Assembly (NCBI GenBank): GCA_019163175.1
Contig: JAFLKN010000003.1
Location: 186,001-250,000 of the forward strand
Origin: Prolixibacteraceae bacterium
GTDB lineage: Bacteria > Bacteroidota > Bacteroidia > Bacteroidales > Prolixibacteraceae
Direction: 5' to 3'
DNA: 64,000 nucleotides
Position numbers and translations under genes: made by a program. Positions 24,427 to 33,510 of this stretch are shown here, piece by piece. A model generated the notes under the pieces. It saw only the letters and a list, made by a program, of their open reading frames with translations, made no database searches and was not told the origin of the DNA. Each line of letters starts with the position of its first letter. Within the stretch, counting starts at the first letter, position 1.

Positions 24427-25005
24427 ATGACTGAAACGAGCAACGATATTAATTTAGTTGAGTTGCTTCAAAAAGGAAATGTAGCTGCATTTGATTCACT
24501 TTTTGAGGTTTACAGTTCGAAATTATACAGCTTTGCACTGAAGTATTTCAGAAATGAGACTGATGCAGAAGAGCTTGTTCAGGAGGTTTTTGTAAAAGTT
24601 TGGGAAAACCGGCGAAGCCTGAAATCGGAACTCTCGTTCAAATCCTACTTGTTCACCATCGCATTAAATCAAATCAGGAAACACTTCAACAAAAAAGCTA
24701 CTTCGCTTCGTTATTTGGAAAGCCTACAGAACGATCCGGAGTATCCAGATCAGATACTGACTGATGATTACGAAACCACCCTACGCCAGATTTACCAAAT
24801 CATCGATCAAATGCCCGAACGCCGACGTGAAATATTTACACGAAGCAAACTGGGAGGTAAAAGTGCCAAAGAAGTTGCTTTAGAACTAAATATTTCGCCC
24901 GGAACGGTTGACAACCAGATTTCAGAAGCTCTCCGCTTTATCCGATCTCAATTAAAAACAGGAAATCTTTGCTTGCTTCTTTTTGCCGTTCTGTTTTTGT
25001 ATTGA
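24427..25005 (+). CDS. FecI-like ECF sigma factor of the polysaccharide utilisation locus
   Basis: The 192-residue sigma factor has region 2 (NETDAEELVQEVFVKVWENR and SFKSYLFTIALNQIRKHFNK) and region 4 (MPERRREIFTRSKLGGKSAK, ELNISPGTVDNQISEALRFI). It ends with a hydrophobic tail, as is common in the Bacteroidota RpoE/FecI subgroup. The next gene encodes a FecR-type anti-sigma factor, and then comes a SusC with an STN domain. This is the standard layout for signalling from an outer-membrane transporter, so this factor should drive the susCD genes when the glycan is bound. Confidence 0.93.
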   Translation: MTETSNDINLVELLQKGNVAAFDSLFEVYSSKLYSFALKYFRNETDAEELVQEVFVKVWENRRSLKSELSFKSYLFTIALNQIRKHFNKKATSLRYLESLQNDPEYPDQILTDDYETTLRQIYQIIDQMPERRREIFTRSKLGGKSAKEVALELNISPGTVDNQISEALRFIRSQLKTGNLCLLLFAVLFLY

Positions 25006-25221
25006 TGCAAGTTGATTTCAGAAAAATCATCTCCCAGCAAAGAAAAATTCAAGGATCACCATGATCTATACAAAATTCAGGTGATTCCCATATCTTCAAA
25101 ACTCTTCCAGAAAAAATTTCAGGGTTACCCGTGAGAAAATCCACCTCATTGGATATAAGTTTTAAATCAAGCTAAAATATCCGGACTTGATTTTCAGAAA
25201 TGAATTGTGCAACTTAATGCG

Positions 25222-26271
25222 ATGAAGCAACAGATACAAAATCTTATTAAAAAATATTCTGATGGCCATATCAGCCTGAAGGAGCAAATTGAACTTTCGG
25301 AACAACTTTCTGATGCAGAAAACCATAATGCGGAAGAAATACTGCATCAGGACTGGCAGGCGCAACTAAAATCAGAGACCATTTCAGTCCGCGATTTAAA
25401 ACCTGTTCTTGATCAGGTTCACCACCGCATACATTTGAATGAAGCCAACAAAACAACTCAAATTGGCTGGCTGCAGACTTTTCAACGCGTAGCAGCTATT
25501 CTAATTTTTCCTTTACTGCTTTCATTTCTGGCGTATTTTTATTACCAGTCCAAGCATCCGGTTGTAAACAACTCGTACGCCGAAATCCAGTGCCCATTGG
25601 GAGTTCGTACCAAATTTAAGCTTCCCGACGGATCAACCGGCTTTCTGAACAGCGGATCGCGGTTAAAGTACCCGGTACAATTTATTGGCGAACGAAAAGT
25701 TGAACTGGTTGGTGAGGCATTCTTTGATGTGGTTCATAACGCAGATATACCTTTTCATGTGAACACTCCGAATCTGAATATTAAAGTTTTGGGTACAACA
25801 TTTAATGTAATTGCCAATGAAGATGAATTTACCGAAGAAATCATTTTGCAAAATGGGAAGGTAGATGTTTCATCCCGAACTGGAAAGCAAATGGCTGTTC
25901 TCTCGCCTAACGAACAATTGACTCTTAACATTGAGAAACGAACCTTTTTAAAAAATAAGGTGGAAGCTTCGCAATACAGCACGTGGAAAGAGGGTAAACT
26001 GGTATTCCGCAACGAAAACATGCAACAGGTTGCCCGCAGATTAAGCCGTTGGTACAATGCTGAAGTGATAGTTGACGATCATTTACTCAATGATTATACC
26101 TTCCACGCCACTTTCATTGACGAGCCTTTGGATGAAGTGATGAAATTATTATCGATTACCACGCCTTTAAGCTTTAGAGAAGAGAAAAGGGCCAGTGATG
26201 CAGAAGGAGTTTTTGCAAAACGCAAGATAATGCTTAGGATGAATCAATCAAAAATTAAACATTTCAAATAA
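25222..26271 (+). CDS. FecR-type anti-sigma factor
   Basis: The 349-residue protein has a cytoplasmic part (residues 1-~85), one membrane helix (VAAILIFPLLLSFLAYFYY), and the periplasmic FecR domain with IQCPLGVRTKFKLPDGSTGF, LNSGSRLKYPVQF and LVGEAFFDVVHN. The C-terminal DUF4974 domain (from QQVARRLSRWYNAEVIVDD) resembles an STN fold. It should hold the neighbouring sigma factor inactive until the STN domain of SusC signals. A GTG at 25207 is in frame, but the ATG at 25222 is preferred. The 216-bp gap between the sigma gene and this gene shows no other gene. Confidence 0.92.
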   Translation: MKQQIQNLIKKYSDGHISLKEQIELSEQLSDAENHNAEEILHQDWQAQLKSETISVRDLKPVLDQVHHRIHLNEANKTTQIGWLQTFQRVAAILIFPLLLSFLAYFYYQSKHPVVNNSYAEIQCPLGVRTKFKLPDGSTGFLNSGSRLKYPVQFIGERKVELVGEAFFDVVHNADIPFHVNTPNLNIKVLGTTFNVIANEDEFTEEIILQNGKVDVSSRTGKQMAVLSPNEQLTLNIEKRTFLKNKVEASQYSTWKEGKLVFRNENMQQVARRLSRWYNAEVIVDDHLLNDYTFHATFIDEPLDEVMKLLSITTPLSFREEKRASDAEGVFAKRKIMLRMNQSKIKHFK

Positions 26272-26277
26272 AAAAAA

Positions 26278-26306
26278 ACAGGAAAGTGTTCGTACCACTC
26301 TCCTGT
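26278..26306 (+). other. Hairpin between fecR-type gene and susC
   Basis: ACAGGAAAGTG (26278-26288) pairs with CACTCTCCTGT (26296-26306) with one mismatch. A-rich sequence precedes it and no U-tract follows on the plus strand. It may reduce read-through or mark a processing point between the regulator and susC genes. Confidence 0.5.
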
Positions 26307-26363
26307 CAAAATCAAGTAGTATAACGCTCGAATAATTGTTTAACCACTTAATGATTCAAATTT

Positions 26364-29300
26364 ATGAAAAAAAAACGAATCGGGGCGCCGGCGCCTAACC
26401 GTGTGCTCTTTAAACTATGGAAAATTATGCGCCTAAGTGTATTCTTTTTACTTCTTTTTGTTGCACAAACCTATGCAACAGTCACGTATTCACAACAAAC
26501 ACGTTTGACGCTCAAAATGCAGGGCACCAAAGTGATTGACGTTTTAAGCAAGATTGAAGATGAAAGTGAATTCTTCTTTCTGTTCAACCAGAAATTGGTT
26601 GATGTGGAACGACAGGTAAGTATGGATGTTAAAAATGAAAGTATTGATAAAATTCTTTCTAAACTTTTTGACGAAACCAATGTAAGCTATCTGGTAAAAG
26701 ACCGTCAAATTATTTTAACAACCGCCAGTAATGAATCTGGAATTTTACAGCAACAAAAGGCTATTAAAGGTAAGGTAACCGACTTTACAGGCTCGCCTCT
26801 CCCAGGCGTTTCGGTAGTAGTTAAAGGTACTACCACCGGAACAATTACTGATGGAGATGGAAATTTTTTCATTTCCAATATTCCTGAGAATGCAGTGTTG
26901 CAATTCTCATTTGTGGGAATGAAATCGCAGGAAATTACAGTCGGTGGGCAAACAACTATAAATGTAAAACTTGCTGAAGATGCCATCGGAATTGAAGAGG
27001 TGGTTGCCATCGGTTATGGTGTGCAAAAGAAGTCGGATGTAACAGGGTCATTGACAAGTGTAAGTTCGGAAGTAATTAGTTCCCGCCCTGTGAAGAATGC
27101 CGTTGAAGCGATGCAGGGAAGAGCAGCCGGAGTTGATATCACTTCGAATGAACGTCCCGGAACAGTTGGCGACATCACCATTCGTGGCGTACGCTCGCTC
27201 ACCGCATCAAACTCACCGCTTTATGTTGTTGATGGTATTCCTATGGTAACCGGAACTGTCGATGCCGGAAATACTTCCTCGAATAAAGTAACGCTCGGAG
27301 GTATTGATAATATCAACCCCAACGACATTGAATCAATTGATATTTTGAAAGACGCATCGGCTACAGCCATTTACGGTTCGCGTGGAGCCAACGGTGTTGT
27401 TTTGATTACAACCAAAAAGGGGAAAACCGGAAAATTTGCCCTGAATTTTGACAGCTCAGTGACTTCAGAGAAGATACATGAATTTTCGCCTTTGTTTAGT
27501 GCAGGTGACTATGTCGAATACCGGCGATGGGCAAAATATAACAATAAAGAATCGGTTGTTAGAGGCGATCAGCCGACACAGGCCAATGATGAAAAAATTT
27601 TTACCGGAGATCCCACAGCCTGGAACAATATACTTAAAGGCTGGGCAAGCGGTACCTGGGATGGATCACAGTTAACTACTACCAATTGGACCGATTATGT
27701 AACCCGAACCGGTGTTACTACACAAAATACACTGAGTGCAAGTGGCGGTACAGACAAAATGAAAGCTTATGGCTCCTTTGGATATACTGATAGTAAAGGG
27801 GTGGTAAAAGGGCAAGGCTTTAAACGATACAATGCCAATGTAAGTGTAGATATTACGCCATTAAAATGGTTCTCATTTGGTGGTAACCTGAACAGTTCAT
27901 ACAGTATTCAGGAATATGGCCAATCAACTGCCGGTAATGTTGGAGTGTCTGCTCAAACCGGATTATACCAAAGTGCATATGGCATTTTTACATACGCACT
28001 TCCTTATGATGCGAATGGCAACCGGATAGATTACCCAGGTGGCGACATTGCCGTTAAGACAGTTATTGATGAAGAAAAATATTCTCAGGACCAGCGTGTT
28101 ACTTTCAGAACCTTTGGTAGTTTATATGGCCAACTGGATTTTGGAACCCTGTTCCCTGTATTAAAAGGGTTAAAATTCCGTACCAATTTTGGTCCAGATA
28201 TTCAGACCTGGCGAGATGGTATCTATGATGATGGCAAATCCGTAATCAGAAGCGGCTCCGCCTATGCCTCTCTGGAAAAAAGACAACGCTTGTCTTATAC
28301 TCTTGACCACCTGCTGTACTATGATAAAACTATTGGAAAACATGGTGTTAGTATGACTTTACTACAGAGTCAAACGCAATTTGAAACAGAATCCAGTTTA
28401 ATGACAGCCAATAATATTCCATTTTCAAGCCAGAAATGGAATGCGCTAAAAGCTGTTAGTTCACTTGAAAGTTGGAGTTCCGGCATCACCAAACAATCAT
28501 TACTTTCCTACATGGCCCGTTTAAATTACAATTTTACTGATAAATATCTGTTAACTGTTTCAGGACGTTATGATGGGGCCTCTGTACTGACCGAGGGAAA
28601 TAAGTGGTCATTCTTCCCAAGCGCTGCATTGGGATGGCGTATGGATCAGGAGGGCTTTATGGCCGATGTGGACTGGGTGACACAATTAAAATTACGCCTT
28701 GGTGTTGGGGTTACCGGTAATGCTGCCATTGACCCTTATTCTACCAAAGGAAGGTTAGAGGCCATGTTTTATCCTTATGGGGCCACCTCTACAGCCGGCC
28801 AATTAAATGTTACAACCTTTGCAAATCCTGATTTGGGATGGGAAAAAACCAAGCAATACAACGTCGGTATTGATTATTCGCTATTCAATTCAAGAATTTC
28901 CGGAAGTTTAGATGTTTACAGTTCCCATACCACCGATTTATTACTAAAAAAATCAATCCCTTCGGTTACCGGCTTTTTAGACACTTATGCCAACATCGGG
29001 GAAACCAAATCACGGGGTGCTGATTTGAGCGTAAATTCGGTAAACGTAAAAACCCATGACTTTGAATGGTCAACAACAATAAACGCTTCATTCCAGGATA
29101 ACGAGATTGTTTCCTTAGCTAACGGTAAACAAGATGATTCGAATAACGGATGGTTTATTGGCCAATCTCAAAGTGTAATCTATGGCTATGAGGCTGCCGG
29201 TGTATGGCAGGAATCTGATGCCGCAGAAATGGCAAAATTCAATGCCAATGGGCATACCTTTTCAACAGGAAATGTGAAACCGATAGACCAAAATGGTGAT

Positions 29301-29792
29301 TATAAAATTGATGCAAACAACGACCGAGTAATCGTCGGCAGCACGATTCCAAAATATATTTTAGGCTTAACTAATACCTTTGACTACAAAGGTTTTGAGT
29401 TGTCAGTATTATTATATGGCCGTATGGGATATATTTATAGTGCCGGAGGAGAAGGCTTGGTTGGACGATATCAACAAAGAGCAGTGAATTATTGGACTCC
29501 CAATAATACGAATTCCGACTATCAAAAACCAATATATTCTGCCGGCTATGGTGATCAGTATTATGCATCGCTTGGGTATAAACACGGGTCATTTTTAAAG
29601 ATTCGAAATATTTCGTTGGGATATAATTTTCCTGATAAAGTTGCCAATAAACTTAAGGTATCCAAATTACGGTTGTATGTTCAGGCGTCGAACCCCGGTT
29701 TTATTTTCAATCAAGTACCGTGGATTGACATGGATTTAAGATACCATGCTTCGAACAGAGGTTTTGTAACAGGTCTTAGCGTACAATTTTAA
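26364..29792 (+). CDS. SusC/RagA TonB-dependent outer-membrane transporter with STN signalling domain
   Basis: The 1142-residue protein has an unusual basic N-terminal extension before its signal helix (residues ~21-42). An STN domain follows (about 48-118: LTLKMQGTKVIDVLSKIEDE ... SYLVKDRQIILTT), then a carboxypeptidase-regulatory-like domain (about 132-208), then a TonB-box/plug region with YVVDGIPM and the SusC signature ILKDASATAIYGSRGANGVV. The beta-barrel ends in Phe (FVTGLSVQF). It imports oligosaccharides with its SusD partner. The STN domain should contact the FecR-type protein in the periplasm and so report ligand uptake to the sigma factor. Confidence 0.96.
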   Translation: MKKKRIGAPAPNRVLFKLWKIMRLSVFFLLLFVAQTYATVTYSQQTRLTLKMQGTKVIDVLSKIEDESEFFFLFNQKLVDVERQVSMDVKNESIDKILSKLFDETNVSYLVKDRQIILTTASNESGILQQQKAIKGKVTDFTGSPLPGVSVVVKGTTTGTITDGDGNFFISNIPENAVLQFSFVGMKSQEITVGGQTTINVKLAEDAIGIEEVVAIGYGVQKKSDVTGSLTSVSSEVISSRPVKNAVEAMQGRAAGVDITSNERPGTVGDITIRGVRSLTASNSPLYVVDGIPMVTGTVDAGNTSSNKVTLGGIDNINPNDIESIDILKDASATAIYGSRGANGVVLITTKKGKTGKFALNFDSSVTSEKIHEFSPLFSAGDYVEYRRWAKYNNKESVVRGDQPTQANDEKIFTGDPTAWNNILKGWASGTWDGSQLTTTNWTDYVTRTGVTTQNTLSASGGTDKMKAYGSFGYTDSKGVVKGQGFKRYNANVSVDITPLKWFSFGGNLNSSYSIQEYGQSTAGNVGVSAQTGLYQSAYGIFTYALPYDANGNRIDYPGGDIAVKTVIDEEKYSQDQRVTFRTFGSLYGQLDFGTLFPVLKGLKFRTNFGPDIQTWRDGIYDDGKSVIRSGSAYASLEKRQRLSYTLDHLLYYDKTIGKHGVSMTLLQSQTQFETESSLMTANNIPFSSQKWNALKAVSSLESWSSGITKQSLLSYMARLNYNFTDKYLLTVSGRYDGASVLTEGNKWSFFPSAALGWRMDQEGFMADVDWVTQLKLRLGVGVTGNAAIDPYSTKGRLEAMFYPYGATSTAGQLNVTTFANPDLGWEKTKQYNVGIDYSLFNSRISGSLDVYSSHTTDLLLKKSIPSVTGFLDTYANIGETKSRGADLSVNSVNVKTHDFEWSTTINASFQDNEIVSLANGKQDDSNNGWFIGQSQSVIYGYEAAGVWQESDAAEMAKFNANGHTFSTGNVKPIDQNGDYKIDANNDRVIVGSTIPKYILGLTNTFDYKGFELSVLLYGRMGYIYSAGGEGLVGRYQQRAVNYWTPNNTNSDYQKPIYSAGYGDQYYASLGYKHGSFLKIRNISLGYNFPDKVANKLKVSKLRLYVQASNPGFIFNQVPWIDMDLRYHASNRGFVTGLSVQF

Positions 29793-29821
29793 TCAATGTT
29801 AAATTCAAAAAATTATAATTT

Positions 29822-31786
29822 ATGAAAAAACATATAATACTTCATACTCGCCTGCTTGCATTTCTGGCACTGGTCGCATTGGGTGTAACATCTTGTTCCA
29901 AAAGCTTTCTGGACGAAAAATTGGAAACTGCAAGAGACTTTTCATATTACGATACTGAAGCTGGTATTCAGCAATTAGCCGTTGGTGCTTATTATCGGGT
30001 TTTTGCATCTCCGTTTTCTACAGAATATCAATTTGGTACCACCAATTATGGTACTGATGAGTTCCATGTGGGTGGTGACGACACCAACAGCCAATGGAAC
30101 AATTATGACAGCAGGTTCAACTCCATCATAACAACCATCAGGACCACAGCACAGGAACCCTGGGATAATGCTTATCTTGGAATTGGATTGGCCAACCAGT
30201 TAATCGAATCAGCAACCAATATTGTATCTACCAATGATGCTATCAAAAAAACGGCATTGGGCGAAGGGTATTTTCTGCGTGCCTTCAACTATTTAAAATT
30301 GGTACGGCAATATGGTGGCGTTCCTTTAAAATTGAAACCAAGCACCACTGTTGAATTAGAGTTTACCCGTGCAACAGCTGAAGAAGTATTGAAGCAGGTA
30401 ATTGATGATTTTACTCAGGCCTATAACTTGTTGGGAAATACAGGAGGCCCCAACAAAATCACTAAGGATGCAGCCGCACATTTCCTGGCAAAAGCTTATT
30501 TAACACGTGCCAGTGAAATTAACGACTCTTTTAACTCAGGAACAAAGACTGCTGACCTGCAAAAAGTGGTAAGTATATCTGACGAAGTGATTACTCGTCA
30601 TCCGCTCGCAAGTAATTATCAGGCACTCTGGGATTATACCAAGCCGGATGGAGCCAATGAATCCTTACCGGAAATGATTTTATCAGCCTCTTTTAGCCGT
30701 GATCCAGCGCTTAAGACTGAGAACAATAGTCATATATTTTTCACTGCTCGTTATGACGACCTGCCAGTTATGCAACGTGACCTTACCGGGATGCGCCCGT
30801 ATAGCCGTTTGGCACCTACATATTTCACTTATGATGTGTTTGACCATGTTAACGACTCTCGTTTCTGGAAAGTATTCAGGACTAAACACCGCGTAAATAA
30901 AGCTGGCGCTTCAGGTGGTATTACATATACACCAGGAGTAGATTTGGGTATTCTGTATATTATTAATTCGAAGACCGATACTCGTTTCGCCAAAACGATT
31001 AATAACAACGATGCTAATATTTTATACAGCGTTACCAAAAAGACAATTCCTTCGGTTTATGTAGCTTATGCTGCCGATGGTCTGGGCTTAGAGGCAAACC
31101 CCCGGTTCCCTTCATTGTCAAAACATTTTGAATCAGACCGGACAGCCATCAATGACAACAGAGGTATGCGCGATGAAATTTTAGCACGTTCTGCCGAAAC
31201 CTATTTAATGGCTGCTGAAGCAAAAATCCGGTTGGCAAAAGCGGGTACTGGTGCTTATGCCGATGCATTACCTTACATCAATGCCGTTCGTACCCGCGCA
31301 GCGTATAAAGAAGGAGAAAATCGTTCATATTATACCGATGGTGCTGCATCTTTTCCTACCTCTACATTCGTTCAGGCTGCCACTATGAATTCTTTTATAA
31401 CAGAAAATTCGTATTACGAGTCCAACAATATTCCTTTAACAACAGCTGCAACCAGTTTGGCTATTGCAAGTACATCTGCATTTCCGGCAGAAGACGAAGC
31501 TGTAGTTACCAAATTGGGGTATTCAAGCGAATATGACAAAATGCTATGTCTGATACTAAACGAACGCACCAGGGAACTTTGCGGTGAATGGCTCCGCTGG
31601 GAAGATTTAAGCCGGACTAAAACATTGGTTCCAAGGGTTAAAGTGTACAACAAAGAAGCAAAAGCAAACATTAAGGATTTTCACAATCTGAGACCGATTC
31701 CGCAAACATTCCTTGATGGAATCTATAAGGATGGACTGCCTTTAACTGCTGCTGAAAAAGCTGCAATGCAAAATCCTGGATATTAA
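29822..31786 (+). CDS. SusD/RagB-family surface glycan-binding lipoprotein
   Basis: The 654-residue protein has a lipoprotein signal ending in LGVTSC followed by SKSFLDEKLETARDFSYYDT, the common start of mature SusD proteins. TPR-like helices include YFLRAFNYLKLVRQYGGVPL and RSAETYLMAAEAKIRLAKAG. The conserved C-terminal part is ILNERTRELCGEWLRWEDLS and the final FLDGIYKDGLPLTAAEKAAM. It covers the SusC barrel and binds glycan on the cell surface. It starts 29 bp after susC and is followed by a strong terminator, so the transporter pair is transcriptionally separate from the enzymes. Confidence 0.95.
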   Translation: MKKHIILHTRLLAFLALVALGVTSCSKSFLDEKLETARDFSYYDTEAGIQQLAVGAYYRVFASPFSTEYQFGTTNYGTDEFHVGGDDTNSQWNNYDSRFNSIITTIRTTAQEPWDNAYLGIGLANQLIESATNIVSTNDAIKKTALGEGYFLRAFNYLKLVRQYGGVPLKLKPSTTVELEFTRATAEEVLKQVIDDFTQAYNLLGNTGGPNKITKDAAAHFLAKAYLTRASEINDSFNSGTKTADLQKVVSISDEVITRHPLASNYQALWDYTKPDGANESLPEMILSASFSRDPALKTENNSHIFFTARYDDLPVMQRDLTGMRPYSRLAPTYFTYDVFDHVNDSRFWKVFRTKHRVNKAGASGGITYTPGVDLGILYIINSKTDTRFAKTINNNDANILYSVTKKTIPSVYVAYAADGLGLEANPRFPSLSKHFESDRTAINDNRGMRDEILARSAETYLMAAEAKIRLAKAGTGAYADALPYINAVRTRAAYKEGENRSYYTDGAASFPTSTFVQAATMNSFITENSYYESNNIPLTTAATSLAIASTSAFPAEDEAVVTKLGYSSEYDKMLCLILNERTRELCGEWLRWEDLSRTKTLVPRVKVYNKEAKANIKDFHNLRPIPQTFLDGIYKDGLPLTAAEKAAMQNPGY

Positions 31787-31806
31787 TAATTCAGTTATTT
31801 CATAAA

Positions 31807-31838
31807 ATATGGAGGTACAATGTGCCTCCATATTTTTT
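31807..31838 (+). terminator. Intrinsic terminator after susD
   Basis: ATATGGAGG (31807-31815) pairs with CCTCCATAT (31825-31833), followed by T residues. It ends the transcript that carries susC and susD. Confidence 0.88.
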
Positions 31839-31912
31839 ACAGCTTACCCTTCATAAAATCAAGGCTTGATACTAGACTTGATAATGATTTACCAAACAAA
31901 AACCTAAACACA

Positions 31913-33295
31913 ATGACCAAGAATATTCTTGTAGTACTAATCTTGCTCCCGATTTTCGCACTTGCTCAAAACCAACCGGCAAAACCACAAAACGACGCAT
32001 CTGCACCCTTACATTTGATGCAGCCCGACTACGAAACACCCTATAATGTGCCAAACAAGGCGGAGATTATAAAAGTACTCGACCGGGTTTACAATTATCT
32101 CCAGGCATCAACTCCAACCCAATTGACCGATGCTTCCGGATCCGATTTATCGGACTTCACCAAAATAAATGCACAAACAAAATTTAAACAAGGCGATTTC
32201 AGGCTAATCAGCTACGAGTGGGGTGTTACATACGCCGGAATGTTGCTAGCTTCGGAAACTACAGGAGATCAAAAATATGCCGGGTACACATTCAGTCGAC
32301 TAAAATTTTTAGCCGATATCCGGCCTTCATTCCTAAAATTAGAACAACAAACTCCGGAAGCGCGTCATGCCATGTTTTCGGTCATACACCCGCATGCGCT
32401 GGATGATGCAGGGGCTATGTGTGCCGCTATGATTAAAGCAGAACAGGCCAATATCAATTCCGACCTGAATCCGATGATTGACAATTTTATGGATTTCATC
32501 AGCAACAAGCAACAACGGTTAGATGATGGTACTTTGGCTCGCAACAGGCCACTGCCCAATTCACTTTGGCTCGACGACCTATTTATGAGTGTTCCGGCAT
32601 TGGCACAAATGGGCAAATACACCGGACAAACCAAATATTACGACGATGCCATCAAACAAGTGCTGCAATTCTCGAAACGTATGTTCAACTACGACAAAGG
32701 TCTCTTTATGCATGGCTGGATTCAGGAAATGCCTGAACATCCGCAGTTCCATTGGGCCCGTGCAAATGGTTGGGGTGTGATGACCATGGTTGAACTGCTC
32801 GAAGTTTTACCAGTGGATTATGCTGGTCGCGATCAGGTTCTGGATATACTGAAACGACACATTCGTGGGTTAGCCAATTACCAGTCGCCACAAGGTTTCT
32901 GGCACCAGTTAATCGACAAAAACGACTCATATCTCGAAACTTCAGCAACTGCTATTTATACTTATTCCATTGCCCGTGCTATTAATCGGGGTTACATCGA
33001 TGAGCAGATTTACGGTCCGATGGTTTGCCTGGCCTGGAATGCTGTTGCAACGAAAGTAACCGAAAAAGGACAGGTTGAAGGTACTTGTGTAGGAACAGGA
33101 ATGGGATTCGACCCAGCATTTTACTACTACAGGCCGATCAATGTTTATGCAGCTCATGGCTATGGTCCGGTTTTACTTGCTGGAGCAGAAATGATCGAGT
33201 TGTTGAAAAAGCATTTCCCCAAAATGAACGACAGCGCTATCCAGTTTTATAAACAAGATGTGAAAACGAACGGAGCCATTTTCGAGGCAAAGTAA
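31913..33295 (+). CDS. GH105/GH88-family unsaturated uronyl (rhamnogalacturonyl) hydrolase, secreted
   Basis: The 460-residue protein has a signal peptide (ends near ALAQ) and an (alpha/alpha)6-barrel of the GH88/GH105 type. Visible are WGVTYAGMLLASETTGDQKY, HPHALDDAGAMCAAM with the likely catalytic Asp164/Asp165, FHWARANGWGVMTMVELLEV and a late SATAIYTYSIARAINRGYID. Such enzymes remove 4,5-unsaturated uronic acids left by polysaccharide lyases, or related uronates at the ends of plant side chains. The frame is open to 31820, but the ATG at 31913 starts a proper signal peptide. A hairpin follows at 33383, so it is probably a single-gene unit. Confidence 0.88.
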   Translation: MTKNILVVLILLPIFALAQNQPAKPQNDASAPLHLMQPDYETPYNVPNKAEIIKVLDRVYNYLQASTPTQLTDASGSDLSDFTKINAQTKFKQGDFRLISYEWGVTYAGMLLASETTGDQKYAGYTFSRLKFLADIRPSFLKLEQQTPEARHAMFSVIHPHALDDAGAMCAAMIKAEQANINSDLNPMIDNFMDFISNKQQRLDDGTLARNRPLPNSLWLDDLFMSVPALAQMGKYTGQTKYYDDAIKQVLQFSKRMFNYDKGLFMHGWIQEMPEHPQFHWARANGWGVMTMVELLEVLPVDYAGRDQVLDILKRHIRGLANYQSPQGFWHQLIDKNDSYLETSATAIYTYSIARAINRGYIDEQIYGPMVCLAWNAVATKVTEKGQVEGTCVGTGMGFDPAFYYYRPINVYAAHGYGPVLLAGAEMIELLKKHFPKMNDSAIQFYKQDVKTNGAIFEAK

Positions 33296-33382
33296 AATCG
33301 ATACCGAAGATTTAAAAAATGACTATTGCTCTCAACCTGGACAGTGACTGATTTATAATAAAATGAAAGATCGTTTATAGTA

Positions 33383-33414
33383 AAACCCCTTTGCTCGCAA
33401 TAACAAAGGGGTTT
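33383..33414 (+). terminator. Terminator-like hairpin after the GH105/88 gene
   Basis: AAACCCCTTTG (33383-33393) pairs perfectly with CAAAGGGGTTT (33404-33414). Only a short T-rich stretch follows, and the A-tract on the 5' side would also favour termination on the other strand. Confidence 0.75.
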
Positions 33415-33464
33415 AACATTTTCCCTGATTTTTTTGATAAAAGCCTTAATTTCATTTTTCTCAT

Positions 33465-33494
33465 TTTGCCAACCTTTCTTTTTATTTACATTTA
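33465..33494 (+). promoter_or_regulatory. Promoter of the glycosidase operon
   Basis: TTTG at 33465-33468, then 18 bp, then TACATTTA at 33487-33494, which matches seven of the eight positions of TAnnTTTG. It lies just before the C69 peptidase ATG at 33511 and would give a very short leader. It should drive the seven genes that follow with gaps of 0-54 bp. Confidence 0.6.
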
Positions 33495-33510
33495 CGAAAA
33501 ATGAAATCCC

